From assembly GCA_019454045.1 (NCBI GenBank), contig SKCR01032778.1, positions 186,001-250,000 of the forward strand: a stretch of DNA of 64,000 bases, read 5' to 3'. Under the pieces are notes generated by a model. The model ran no database searches and was not told the origin of the DNA. It worked only from the letters and a program-made list of their open reading frames with translations. Position 1 is the first letter of the stretch, and each line of letters starts with the position of its first letter. Made by a program: the position numbers and the translations under genes. This document shows positions 22,969 through 35,203 of the stretch, piece after piece. Source of the DNA: Zanthoxylum bungeanum. Taxonomy: Eukaryota; Streptophyta; Magnoliopsida; Sapindales; Rutaceae.

Positions 22969-23775
22969 TAGGGGTGGGCAAAAAAATCGACCGAATCGAA
23001 CTAAACCGTAAACCGAACCAAACCGGACCGAATTTATGGTTTTTTTTCTAACGGTTCGGTTTGTTGTTCGGATTGGCCCACCCTAAACGGTTTACGGTTC
23101 GGTTCAGGAGCTAATCCGAACCGCACCTGTTAAACCGAACCGAACCGTTATATTTAAAAAAAATTATATATTTTTATAAAAAAATTTGTATTTGTATTTT
23201 TCTTTTAATTTTATTATATGTTTTCTTTTTTATTAGTGTATTAATATTTTTATTCTTAAATTTTTTGTTAATATATTTATTTGTTAATACTTTTATTCTT
23301 CAATTTATTTGTTAATACTTTTATTCTTAAATTTTTTGTTTTATGGTAGCATCATTATTCTTGAAAATAAGATGTTGGATTTGTCTCTTAATTAGAATGA
23401 TTGTAGCATCATTATTCAAGGTAATTTTTAAAAAATACAAGAATTAATTGTGCCTCATTTTTCAATCCTTAATGGAGTGCATGTGTTCCCTGGAGTCACA
23501 GCTTACACCTTAGCACTTCATACTATTTGTTGGATATACTAGTTTTTTTTTTTTTTTTTTTTTGTCTTCACTTAAGTGGATGCAAATTTGTTTTAAATAT
23601 AATAATCCGTAAACCGAACCGAACCAATCTGTAAACCGCTGGTTTAAAAAATTTTCAATATGAACCAAACCGTTATTTAATGGTTTGGTTTGAGAGGTGA
23701 AAAATCCGAACCGTAAAATATGGTTGGTTCGATTTTTAGCAAAAACCGAACCAAACCGAACCGCACCCACCCCTA
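22969..23775 (+). mobile_element. hAT MITE, AACCG-word family, copy A
   Basis: The ends are TAGGGGTGGGCAAAAAAATC and, in reverse, TAGGGGTGGGTGCGGTTCGG. They are flanked by a perfect 8-bp duplication, ATCCAAAC (22961-22968 and 23776-23783). Both arms are arrays of AAACCGAACC words around an AT-rich core that includes a repeated TTTTATTCTTAAATTTTTTG. Copy B of the same family lies inverted at 37173-37952. Confidence 0.93.
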
Positions 23776-23783
23776 ATCCAAAC

Positions 23784-24219
23784 CATCCAATTCTATCATG
23801 GTTAGTAGTATTCTATATTTGTTAATTGATAACCGAAGCATGACATTCAATTTTTGTAGCTCACTTTTTTTTTTTTTTTTTGGGTTCAAGTATATAATCA
23901 TAATTATTTTTTGTTGTTTTACACTCTTATCGTGATCGATATGTGGTCTTTTGGGAGAATCGACAAAGGCGAGACTAGATTCCTAAAATTTAACCCAAAA
24001 TTAGGACTTCCGAAATCAAACAAATTTCAAATTTTAGTATATAATATATTGAGTAAAAATTTATTTTAAAATTTTAACAAGTATTATAAGTAAAAGAGTA
24101 TTTAGTGTATTTTTTTAGAATGTAAATAATCTCACCTTATTTTTACGTTTGAGGAAAAAAAATGATTAATTAAAAAAATATATATATAATCAACAATAAA
24201 TTAATTACTTTGCTATTTG
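23784..24219. other. AT-rich non-genic stretch
   Basis: No gene, repeat end or RNA gene was recognised. A T run lies at about 23867-23880. Confidence 0.4.
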
Positions 24220-25330
24220 TTATATAGGTTATATGGAACACGCCAGTCTATGAGCGTCGCGACTCCCGATCAAAAAGAGCTAGGGTCGAAACGTCGAGCT
24301 CTGCGCGTCGCGATACAGACTCGATTCCTGATGCGAGAAAAACTCATATTTCTTAAGAATAAAAGCTCACAGGGCCTCCTATATAAACTTAAGCTCGACC
24401 AAAACCTAAGAAAAATACTTATAACATACTTTTGGAGTCTCAAATCATTAGAGAAGCACCTAGAGCAAAACAAGAATAATTGTCTCAACCAGTGTTGGAG
24501 ATTGAAGCCGAAGATCGCAAACAAGAGTTATTTCTTCCATTCATTCTCTAGCTTATTCTTCATACGTTCTTGTTTTTTTAATAATGATTAGCACGTGTTC
24601 ATTGACTATCATGAGTAGCTAGATCATTAATCTAGAGTTGTAATAGATCCAAACACATATTTAATTAATAAATTTACATATTTTATTCTATTGGAATTTT
24701 ATGTGATTATTTATTATTCTATGCGTTTAAATTTATGTTTATTGTCTGACCAACAATAGAATAGTAAATCCTTATGAACTCGACAGAGGAAAATTGGGTT
24801 AACCGTGAGAATAATAGCACATGATCTAATTATTTGAATAAATTTTCGTACAGGATAGACATATATATGTAGGGCATGTGTAACCAATATTAGAATTTGA
24901 ACTTAATGGACTTGATTTAAGTTAGTTAACATAAACATATAGTTAATTGGCTTAATCAGAATATCTTTACCTGACCATTGAAAAAGGCTCGTAGATAATT
25001 TAGCGTTATAAGTTAATAATTCATAACAACAACCCAATTGAATGAAAAGTCCATGAATCTATTGTTTGCGTGCTTAGGTTAAGTTACAACTCTAGGTTCT
25101 TGTATCATATAAGGTTTTCCCAAATAATTTACTTACTTTTCAGTTAATTAAATTAGTCAGATCTCTTTATCGATAATTTATTTAGTTCCGGTTAAGTGGG
25201 TTTAATTTAAGTGTTTATAGGAAAATAATAAGTCCACGTGGGTACGATATCCGAATTTTAGTCATTATATTACTTTTTTGATATGTGCAGTAGTAAAATC
25301 ACGATTAAGTTTTTAGCGCCGTTGCTGATG
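24220..25330 (+). repeat. Athila/Tat-type LTR remnant with primer-site signature
   Basis: The stretch 25314-25330 reads TAGCGCCGTTGCTGATGA, closely resembling TGGCGCCGTTGCCGGGGA, the well-known sequence just after the 5' LTR of plant Athila/Tat Gypsy elements. Upstream are a TATA box (CTATATAAAC, about 24380) and GC-rich words GCGTCGCGAC and GCGTCGCGATA at 24255-24320, which look like the U3/R part of an LTR. The left end was not located, and gag or pol are absent downstream, so this is a truncated element. Confidence 0.5.
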
Positions 25331-27843
25331 ACTTATTTTATTTTTCTTATTTAATATTAGGACAAATTATAAGAGTAAAATTATAAAATATAATATTTCT
25401 ATAAAAATTACTATAAAATACATTATATTTATAGAAAATTAGTTTATATAATTAACTTAATAAGTATATTCTAATCACATTGTTATTTGATTCTATTTTA
25501 AATTGATTTCATATTTAATTTTATACTAAACAACATAATAAATAAATAAATAAAATAAAAAATCATCATGAATCCTTACTGAATGATAAATGATCCTATA
25601 TCCTAATAGGATTTTGGGATTTTCTGTTATTCACACCTCTCATATATTTTCTAAGAAAAATTAATTGTATTTTTTTAAAACAAAATTAGGGAAATTGGTT
25701 GTTTAAGTGTCAAATTATAGAGAATGAATTAATAAATAAAATAAAGGAAGTATTTAAACTTGAATTAGACTAAAGTATAATTATAATATAAAATAATTTT
25801 TTTATAAAAATATTATATTTTATAATTCTATTCTTATATTTTTAATTAATTTAATACATTAATAAAGATTAAAAAATATTAAATATTTTATCACAGAGAT
25901 AAACATGTAAAATTATTAATTTTTTTAAAATAAAAATGAAAAATTGGACGTTTAACCTCAAAACAAATTTGAGTAATGTTGAAAATAACAGTGAGTGAGT
26001 AACAAAGTAAACATAACTGGCATTCTCCCTAAGAAGAAACATTCCATGCCTATCTCTCTCACCGGATATGAATGTCAAGTCATCAATCAGCAGGTCATAT
26101 CACTTATTTAGTACAACCCCATTTATACAAAATCAGCTACGCTCTGCCTATGAATGATGGAGACTCTACAGATCATAAATCAATGGACCCTCCCTCCCTC
26201 CTCTCTTGATTTGAATTGTAAATTGGAGCTTCAACTTGGAACTAAATGGCAAAACCCACAGGAAAAAAAAACACCACCTTCCCATCTTGACACTGTGTTA
26301 AAAATATTTATATAATCGTTTCAGAATTTGAAATATATAGTCCCACTGGATTTTATAACTTGAAAGTTTAAATTAAAACCTGCACGGAACTGAAGCTGAG
26401 ACATATTTAGTTACTGGGTTATGTTCTTTTTTGGTGTCAATTGAATCATTGTCTTTGTCTTGAGGATCATTCATAATAATTAACTACAATGGAAGCTAAT
26501 GTAATTTAGCTTTTTGGGTCTAAAGAATAGAGAGAGCTATTCATTTCCCCTTAATATTGTACGCTCACATCTCATTTATTGCTGGAAGCGATGGCAGTGC
26601 AATATTTTCTCCTGCCACGCTAGCTTTGATCCTTTTACCCTTTTGATTGATCCAACAGGATCCCTCCATTTTTTTTTAATATTATACAATATTATGTTAC
26701 GATTTTATTAAGTGCTTCGAAATATAAAAAAATTAGTCTTCGATCCGGATGATATTAGAGTCGGTCTTGTTAGTTGCCAACAATACTCACATATATATAT
26801 ATATGCGACATCAAGTTGACATCAAGTTGTTCTTGTCTAAGTTCGACCTTGACCTCATAATTTTTTATATATCTATTTTTAAATATTTAATCCATTAGTA
26901 TTATATAAAATAAAAAATAAAAATCCTGCCTCCCTCCTTCTCATACATATATGATTGTCAAACAAATTTGATCTTACAGTGCTCTCAATTCCCAAAGATT
27001 TGCCTTCATTAAAGAATGTAACAATTTTCTCCCAAAGTTCTGAGGGAATTTGGCTGTCCCTGTGGAAAAAGGTTTTTAATATGTCAACACGTTTTACGTT
27101 ACGAAATTGGTATTATAACTAAGATGTTTCATAACATAAATATGGCAAGTCAAATCATATATTAAACATATAAAAACAATATGGCAAGTCAAGTGATATA
27201 TATTAAACATATCTTATTTTATATACGAGGTAAAATTCCTCGAAACAAAAAATGGGAGTAATTTTTTTCTAAATTGTCTGCGACAGACACCACTAAAATG
27301 ATTTTGATTTGATTATAAGCCTGCCAGTAGGCCAAAATTGAAAAGGCTGTTTAATTTATTTGAAAAAGATTTAGAAACGAAGAATTAAATTAATGAATGA
27401 ATTAAATAAAGATGGGAAAGCGATGAAATGAAATGAAAATGGTTCAATTGCAATGATTATGCTGCGCCGTCTATCGACCTCATTCATTTAATTACTTTCT
27501 GATTCTACTATTTCTCTTGTTGAATTGAATTTAATAACTTCGGCTTATTTATGTGGCACTAGCTTTTGACACATCTACATCTACATTCTGAATATACGTA
27601 CACACATATGGGACCTCTCTACCTTCTCAGCTACTTAATTCTATGAAAAGGCTACCGTATTTGAGACATGTCCGAACAAATAAAATATTATTTCACTATA
27701 GATCTCTCTCTCTTTTTTTCCCCCAACGATTGTAGTATAATAGGATCACTCGCCCATACTATATCCTATCGAATGATTTAGGTCGTGTAATGTGTGAACC
27801 ATTATTAGTCAAAAGTATGTTATTAATTATATTTGTTAATTAA
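25331..27843. other. Long AT-rich non-genic stretch
   Basis: About 2.5 kb with no supported gene. Short features only: a (TA)n run near 26790 and a CT-rich tract near 27700. Reading frames at 25869-26078 and 26514-26711 have no recognisable similarity. Confidence 0.45.
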
Positions 27844-28411
27844 TGAAAGAAGAATTCATTATATATTGTGTTTACAATGAGGAGCTTTTATATAAGTAAT
27901 ACATGAAGTTAAAATAGGAAGTAAATAATAATATATAATTCAATCGTAAATATTAGGGATTCTAAAATCATATCTTAGAGATTAAAAAGATCATAAAGAT
28001 TTAATTCAAACGATTCTTAACTTTAACACTCCTCAAACTCAAGTTGGTGACAAAGTGACAAAATTGAGGTCGCATCTTGAAATTGGAAGTCGGAGCCTTG
28101 AAACTTGAGCTCTAAATACTTGAGACTTGGGACTTGGGACTGATTGAAGTATAAGAACTTGAGGCTTGAAACACTTGGTACTTAGGACTTACTAGAGCTG
28201 GAAACGACATCTTGAAACATAAGATAATTGAATTCACTTCATATTATGTTTACAATGAGGAGACTTTATATAGGTAATGAAGCTAAAATATGAAAGAAAT
28301 AATACTAATAATAATATATATTTTTATTTAAAAATGATATAATTATAGAATCATTTATTGAGGATTGCAGAGATTATAGAGAATTAACTCGAACGATTCT
28401 TAATTTTAACA
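27844..28411 (-). mobile_element. TRIM-like miniature LTR element
   Basis: Two direct repeats of 185 bp (27844-28028) and 199 bp (28213-28411) share GTTTACAATGAGGAG, TTTATATA(A/G)GTAAT and ACGATTCTTAA(C/T)TTTAACA. Between them are about 185 bp with degenerate GACTTGGGACTTG words. Read on the minus strand, CCAACTTGAGTTTGAGGAG precedes the left repeat and resembles a polypurine tract. No canonical primer site and no matching 5-bp duplication was found. Confidence 0.5.
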
Positions 28412-28530
28412 AAATTCATTGTATGTATTTAAGAATTTCCAATTGGAATTCTTTCGATATCACCATAGTCTTTTGCATCTAACACATATATCAAATGCGC
28501 TTGAGATATTGACTATCTTAACTTAGAAGT

Positions 28531-31500
28531 TGTAACACCCCATAAGTTTTAGCGTGACTACTAAGGTTATACAAGTTATGTATGTTATATTTCATGTAAT
28601 GTAGGGTCTCTGAGTGTAGACCGACACGTACAAACCGAGTTTATTCACCATGTACAGAGTTAGAAGATTTCAATATTTTCGTGTTAGAGTCGAGTTCGTA
28701 TTAGTGTTTAAACACGTTCAATATTTGTGTATGTGGTTTGTTCGTCCACATGTTCGAACGAAATCATCAAGAGTATTTTTGTTCGTGATGCATGCATCAC
28801 TCGTTCGAACCGAGGCAGACAGAATGCTCGAGTGCGTGTGACGTTCGAACGAGCTTGTAATTTTTAGACAAAAATATGGAAATTTTGGCCCACTATAAAT
28901 AGAGCTTTAGATTTTTTTTTCCTCATTTCCTTCCCCTATTTCTCTTAAAAACTCCATGTTAGATCTTCAAATCAAGCTTAGATCTTGAAGAATCTCATAT
29001 ATTGCGAAGCTCAAGTAAGTCTCTAAGCTTTTCTTCAGCTCTTGTTTTGCATTTGTGTGAAACACACTCTTTGATCTAAGGTTGTTTTGTATGAATTGGA
29101 TGATTAATGAGTTATGTATGCTTAGTTAAGTAAGTATTGTCATGATATGTATATGAAATGAGTTGAAACCCTTGTGTATGTGTGAAGTAATGAAACCCTA
29201 GATTTTGAGGATTTTGAATTGTTATGAGATCCATGATTTTGAAAGCCACAATAGTATTTAGGTAAGTGTTTACTAGCATAAAATAAGTACAAATTAGATT
29301 AGAATCAAACCAACAGGAGTTTGAGATGGTTATAGCCACGGGTTTGGGTGGTTTGGTAAAAGTATGTATAAAATCTTATGTTATGCGAGTATAGACATGA
29401 ATAGTAAGCTAGAGTTATGTTATTGATGTGTAAAATGATAATAGTGTATCCCGAAGTGTGAGTCATTTGTTCAAATATGATGTATCGAAGACATGTTATA
29501 TGATGTTTATGACTTGTATGTTTTCAATCCTTGGAACTCTTTTACGAGTTTTCATTTAGAAGTACTGATTAAGATTTTGTTCGGATGATGTTCATCATAT
29601 ACTTATTCTAAAATAGGTAATGAATTATGTACGAGCTTGTATGTATATGTTGTATGGGCGGATGTGGGACCCCCAGGGGCGGATCGGTGCACTGCGCAAC
29701 GAAAATGAGTTTAATTCGTAGATATCAAGCATGACTGTATTTTTAAATACAAGTCGAGGTCATCACATATGTTTAACAATCCATACGTCTTAGGTTATTT
29801 GAGTTGTGCTTAGGAAACATAGATTACACCGTCAAGTTTCCAAGACGCACATCTCATATTGTCGACATGTCCATGATTCTTTACAACTAATCAGAACATC
29901 ATTTTTGAGATATACGATCCACCTTAGGTGATCGGCTTTGGCCAAAGTCTTAAGAATCGTGACTTACTCACATGGATACCTTAACCCCTTATAGTACACA
30001 TACGGGCCGACAGATCCTATCTTGATACGTACTTGATTAACGAGTGTATCGGTCCACACCTAATGAACATCTAGCGGTTAGAACATGAAATGTATCTAAC
30101 ATATATGACATCAAAGTATGGAGGATCACACACAAAATCAACGTTATCCTATAGTCAAAGGATTACATATGCTACTCGACTCGAGGAGATTCCTATTGAC
30201 GGTGGAGTGTACTTCCAACTATTAGAAATCATATGTGAGTCATTCAGTATTCGCTCCAATGATTATCCATATGTCTATACGAGCTTCCATTGCTCATGAT
30301 ACATTGGGTTAAACCATTTGAACTCTAATTTTAATATACGACATGTGCTAGTCTTCTAGGTTATAAGAATTCGACCGTATTCCAAAACTAACATATTTTA
30401 CTTTAAGAATAGTTTATAGTAGTAATACTATCTCAATTTCGGACCACCTAGTTTCCAGTATTACTGCATGACTACTCTAAGGTCGATGTCATTCTTAGCA
30501 TATTTATATATATCAATCTAATATGCATAATGACATTACTATTAATAAGGTTGAAATGAAAATATAGTTGATTTATTAATAAATAATAAAATATAATGTA
30601 TAATACATTATTCGGATTGACGCTCCAAGCACCAACTCCAACATATGCCAATACATGTGTGAGCCTATGTGTGTTTCCTCATGTGATAATCCAGTTTGTG
30701 TATTTCTGTTTACGTTTTCAGTTATGCTTGTAATTTATGTTTTCAGATTGTGAGTTCTTGCTAATGATGACGAATTTGATGCTTGTAATGTGATGAGTCT
30801 GATCTGTGTGTGGATGATCTGATTTGTTTACCTTTTTGGATTAGTGATTTACATGCCCATTTTGAAAAGTTTTACAAATAAATGAAAAATAATTTTGACT
30901 CTGCTATTGATCCAAAAGATTTTTGCTAAAATGTGAATTCTGTATACTACGAGGCTCTGCCCATCTGACTACGGTCGTTCGGTTACCCTCTGTCGATATG
31001 GTATTGTTTCGAACAATGTCTGGTCAGCGTGCGCAATCTGGACATTAGGCGTCTGGTTTTCTTTCATCCAGTGAATAAGTTCCTCTACGCCTATTACGAT
31101 TTTTGAGATACATGAATTTTTCTGAAAGTTGGTTTCGATCACAGAGAACCGTTTTAAGATATATTGCATATACTTTATTTTATAATATTTTTGGATTATG
31201 TCTAAATGATACTTTGATTTTATATGTATTCACGATATTATGATTATTTAATTTTAAAATATTTTGGAAGAAAATGATTCAAATACCTCTGTTTTAATTC
31301 AGATACCTCTGTTCTGGGCCCCAACCATCAGAAAATGGTTGACCCACTACCTTTTATCGACATGATCATGTTTGGACATTGTTCGGTTCTTGCGCATAAC
31401 TCGAATAATGTACGTTTGATTAGTTTTTATGATTCTGGATTTCGAAAGTTTCTGATTTGCACAAAGATATATTTTTTGAATAAGCTGAGTTTTCAAAAGA

Positions 31501-32894
31501 TGATTATCGTGTTTTGATTTCTAATGATGTTTGAAATGACTATATGGAGTATGTAGTATTTTTTTGATATTATTAATGAACATGTTTGTCTGTAAGTAGT
31601 TTGCATTTTGCTTTCCGTATTTACTAGTGAGTGAGATTGGTTTATGGTTTGTGCTTTCAGATTCTCATTTCTAATTGTGGATGAAGTGGACTTCATGAAC
31701 CTCATAATGTAATTTTCGTTTATGATAATATATGCGTTGTCTGTAAAGAATCTGTCTTATGCTTTGTTTCTGATAATGAATGACGTTTGACTGTGTAGAG
31801 ATTTTGTTCATGTGATTTGTTCTGGATTTTATGGATAAGTCTGACTTTTTGATATATATATGGACATGTGTGTGTGAATCATTTGCCTGAAGAATATTAA
31901 AGTGTCTAATAGGAATAAGATCGGGAAGTATGCGTAAGATATATTTACGAATGTGTATGTGTGTATATATGTATATGTGTGTATGTAACAAGGAGTTTAA
32001 GGGTTTCGAAGAAGTTCGAGTATACGGATTCTGACACGTATCAGGTATGTTTATGAATATGTATTTATGACTCAGATATCAAATGTCCATAAGGTATTTC
32101 ATATAAATGGTTTAATGTTTGATTTGTTTTTAAAGAAAATCTTAAAATGTCTTGATTTGATGATATTTCGAAGGATTTGAGAAATTATTGTTTTGATTTT
32201 GTATAAAAAAAATTTGATTTATGAACCTAGTTTCTAGAATCGAACTAAACACTTATTTTGAAAGACATTGCGTTTAAGGTGGGTAAATGACAGTTTGAAA
32301 TTTAAAAGTATTCTGACAAAATAATTGTATGTGTGTTTATAAGTATGAGTTTATTCATATTAAACCCGAAATTTCATTTTATTTTCTTGATGTGTGTGTT
32401 GTAGCTTACTGAGTTTTATATCTCACACCACATCAGTGTGTTAGTTTTGTAGGTTGGCAATCAAATCGATTAGCCAGCAAGTTTTGGATGCTTAAGCTCA
32501 AGATGAGAGATCACCCGAGTTGTAGTCACTCAGTCTAATGTCATGGGGAAAATATATGTGTATAGAATGTTTGTATCTTTTGATTTTATATTGTATCGCA
32601 CAAAGGACGTGTTATATATGTGTAAATGAAAGATCTGAATTGTATATGTTTTGTGAGCACAGAGGCCTTATGTATCGAGGTTATCAATTTTGTATGTATA
32701 ATTGTGGGCATGAGTCATTGGCTATTGAGATTTGATGTGTTTGGTTGGATCGAAGGTCATTTTGTATATTATGTTTAATACAGATTGTCTGATGTCAAAG
32801 TTTGTCATGTCTGTTTCCTATCGATTTGAGGCTTATGCAGATGGGTTATCCATGTCTCTTGCCGGTAATGTCCTGCCTCTAGCGGGATGTTATA
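28531..32894 (+). repeat. Long Gypsy-like 5' LTR
   Basis: The region starts TGTAACACCCC and ends GGGATGTTATA, then after three bases a Met-type primer site (32898-32909) follows. TGTAACACCC...GGGTGTTACA ends are frequent in plant Gypsy LTRs such as Tekay/Del. A 993-bp solo LTR (29651-30643) accounts for part of the length, leaving about 3.4 kb. Palindromic GTTCGAACG words occur at 28750, 28800 and 28840. No second LTR was found in the window. Confidence 0.6.
29651..30643 (-). repeat. Solo Copia-type LTR nested in the Gypsy LTR
   Basis: Read on the minus strand it starts TGTTGGAGTTGGTGCTTGG and ends CCGCCCATACA, the TG...CA form. The flanking pentamers are TATGT (29646-29650) and TATGC (30644-30648), 4 of 5 matching. 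No internal retroelement sequence lies beside it, which is what recombination between two LTRs leaves behind. Class assignment to Copia is by appearance only. Confidence 0.55.
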
Positions 32895-32897
32895 GAG

Positions 32898-32909
32898 TGG
32901 TATCAGAGT
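32898..32909 (+). promoter_or_regulatory. Primer binding site after the Gypsy-like LTR
   Basis: TGGTATCAGAGT matches the 3' end of initiator tRNA-Met at 11 of the 12 usual bases. It lies three bases after the LTR end. Confidence 0.75.
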
Positions 32910-33010
32910 AAAATATTTAGATGTCGGTGACTGCAATTACATGGTATCTGATCGTCTGAGAAAGTTTCTGTTATGAATAGATCATATAGGTCTTATGTTT
33001 GTAATATGAT

Positions 33011-33690
33011 TTGAACCCTTTGGAATGTGCTATGAAGTGCTTTTACCATTATAGGTGGGATAATACTCTAGTATTGTGTGGAAATGCTTATGATTTGTGG
33101 AAGTCATTAGAAATGGTCAACGAAGGCACAAGCCAAGTAAAGAAATCGAAGATCAACCGGCTCATGTGCGAATTGGATAATTTCAAGATGGAATCCGGGG
33201 AAGAAATTGATCACATGATTTCGAGGTTTACGGTTATCATAAATCATTTGGGCGCATTGGGAAAAGTCATCGGGACATCCGATCAAGTAAAGAAAATCTT
33301 GAGATCACTCCCGAAAGAATTTAGAAGCTACACCTCCTCCATTAGAGAAGCAAACGACATAAATACTTTAATGATGGATGATTTAGTCGGAAAATTACTT
33401 GAGTATGAAATGGAGATCAAGATGGATAAAAATGAGGAAGATGAGAAAAAGGATAAGAAAGTCTTTGGCCTTAAAAGCAAGAAAAAGAGACGACTCAAGC
33501 TCAAGCTCAAGTGACAGTGATGATGAGTTGGCTTAAATAAACAAGAACTTCAAGAAGCTTCTTAAATTCGTAAAGCAAAAGGGAAAATCAAAGACGGATG
33601 AAAAGAAATAAGAAAAATGGCCGCGGAAGAACAAGAAAATTGTTTGTTATAAATGCAACAAACCGGGTCATATAGCTATGAATTGCCCAT
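33011..33690 (+). pseudogene. Copia gag (UBN2-type) with first CCHC knuckle, broken
   Basis: The frame at 33011-33514 has the gag core: LWKSLEMVNEGTSQVKKSKI, FKMESGEEIDHMISRFT, LGKVIGTSDQVKKILRSLP and DLVGKLLEYEMEIK. The usual N-terminal 60-80 residues are missing; homology starts at about 33070. After a phase change near 33480 it continues as a serine/aspartate-rich run, is interrupted by stop codons near 33534 and 33609, and reaches the zinc knuckle CYKCNKPGHIAMNC (33648-33689, pattern C-X2-C-X4-H-X4-C). Gag would package the element RNA, but this copy cannot make a full protein. Confidence 0.8.
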
Positions 33691-34304
33691 TGAAGAGGAT
33701 AAAAGGAAAATCAAAGAAAAAGGCAACGAAAGCTACTTCAACTTGGAGCGATAGCGATTCTAGCTCATCCGAGGAGGAAGAGGAGGTCCAAGCCAAAGAA
33801 AGAAAAAATCTAGCATTCATGGCTATCACGAATGAGGATTTCCACTTTGAAAGTGAAGAAGAAGAGGTACACAATTCTCAAGACTATAATAATTTACTTA
33901 ATGCTTTTAATAGCTTAAAAGAATTGTGTGATGTGCTTAAAAAGAAATTGAAATTAGTTAAAAATGAGCATGTTATACTTAAAAATGATCATGCATGTTG
34001 TATGGATAAAATTCATGTTTTAAATAATGAAATTATTTGCTTAAAGGCCAAACATGAAAAAGAAATTGCATGCTTAAATGATGAAAATAAATGTTTAAAG
34101 GTTAAAAAGCTAGAACTTGAAAATGTCATATCTAATATGCCATCTAGCTCTAAGACATGTGATTGCGAATCGATTTTGAATGAAAATATCTTATTAAACA
34201 CAAAGGTTGTAGATTTTCAAAACATACTTAGCAAATTCACATTGAGACATACAAATTTTAACATGCTTATTGGATTCAAAAAATGTGCATTTAAAAGAGA
34301 ATGA
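33678..34304 (+). pseudogene. Gag-pol linker with acidic and coiled-coil segments
   Basis: This 208-codon open frame begins at the tail of the zinc knuckle. It has a basic run (KRIKGKSKKKATKA), an acidic serine-rich run (SDSDSSSSEEEEEVQ) and then long helical stretches with repeated cysteines and heptad-like leucines (residues ~70-150). Such segments follow gag in SIRE/Maximus-like plant Copia elements. It is not a host gene: it is in line with gag upstream and CCHC/KKVWVPK downstream. Confidence 0.7.
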
Positions 34305-35203
34305 TTAGGATATATGCCTTACATTAAGAGAAAATTTTTAAAAAATTATTTTGTTAAGGCATCTGATTCTCATGCTAAGACTGTTATAAATGAAAATGTC
34401 ACATGTCATGCATGTAATAAAAAGGGACATAAAATTTTTGAATGCATGTACACGAATGTGATTAAGATTGCATGGATTCCTCAATGAATCACAATTAACC
34501 CCAATGGACCCAAGAAAGTTTGGGTACCAAAGTGTAATTGATAAATTTGTAGGGGGAGCTTTGGGAATGGATCTTTAAAGAGAATTACAAAATTGATCCC
34601 AAAGGCTCAAAAAGATGAGCCTTTGCTAAAATTGATCCAATAAGCATGTTAAAATTTGTATGTCTCAATGTGAATTTGCTAAATGTTTAAAGGTTAAAAA
34701 GCTATAACTTGAAAATGTCATATCTAATATGCCATCTAGCTCTAAGACATGTGATTGCGAATCAATTTTGAATGAAAATATCTTATTAAACACAAAGGTT
34801 ATAGATTTTCAAAACATACTTAGCAAATTCACATTGAGACATACAAATTTTAACATGCTTATTGGATTCCAAAAATGTGCATTTAAAAGAGAATGATTAT
34901 GATATATGCCTTACATTAAGAGAAAATTTTTTAAAAATTATTTTGTTAAGGCATCTGATTCTCATGCTAAGACTGTTATAAATGAAAATGTCACATGTCA
35001 TGCATGTAATAAAAAAGGACATACAATTTTTGAATGCATGTACACGAATGTGATTAAGATTGCATTGATTCCTCAAGGAATCACAATTAACCCCAATGGA
35101 CCCAAGAAAGTTTGGGTACCAAAGTGTAATTGATAAATTTGTAGGGGGAGCTTTGGGAATGGATCTTTAAAGATAATTACAAAATTGATCCCAAAGGCTC
35201 AAA
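34089..35203 (+). repeat. Tandem duplication of about 592 bp in the gag-pol linker
   Basis: The block 34089-34611 recurs at 34681-35203 with an offset of 592 bp and only a handful of differences. Both copies run from the coiled-coil part (AATGTTTAAAGGTTAAAAAG) through the second CCHC motif to the TTTGGGTACCAAAGTG that encodes KVWVPKC. The first copy has an in-frame TGA after the knuckle (about 34485) that the second lacks. Confidence 0.9.
34906..35133 (+). pseudogene. Second CCHC motif and pre-protease segment
   Basis: The 75-codon frame has CHACNKKGHTIFEC (C-X2-C-X4-H-X4-C) and ends KKVWVPKCN. In related plant Copia elements the K(K/L)VWVPK string comes just before protease. Here a stop follows directly and no protease is found. 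This is the right-hand copy of the 592-bp duplication. Confidence 0.65.

Noticed and set aside
24217..24591. 124-codon plus-strand protein gene
   Set aside because: Composition follows the surrounding LTR-like DNA with a TATA box inside the frame; no domain recognised.
33678..34304. Host coiled-coil gene
   Set aside because: It is continuous with the Copia zinc knuckle upstream and is partly duplicated with the second CCHC motif downstream, so it is retroelement linker.
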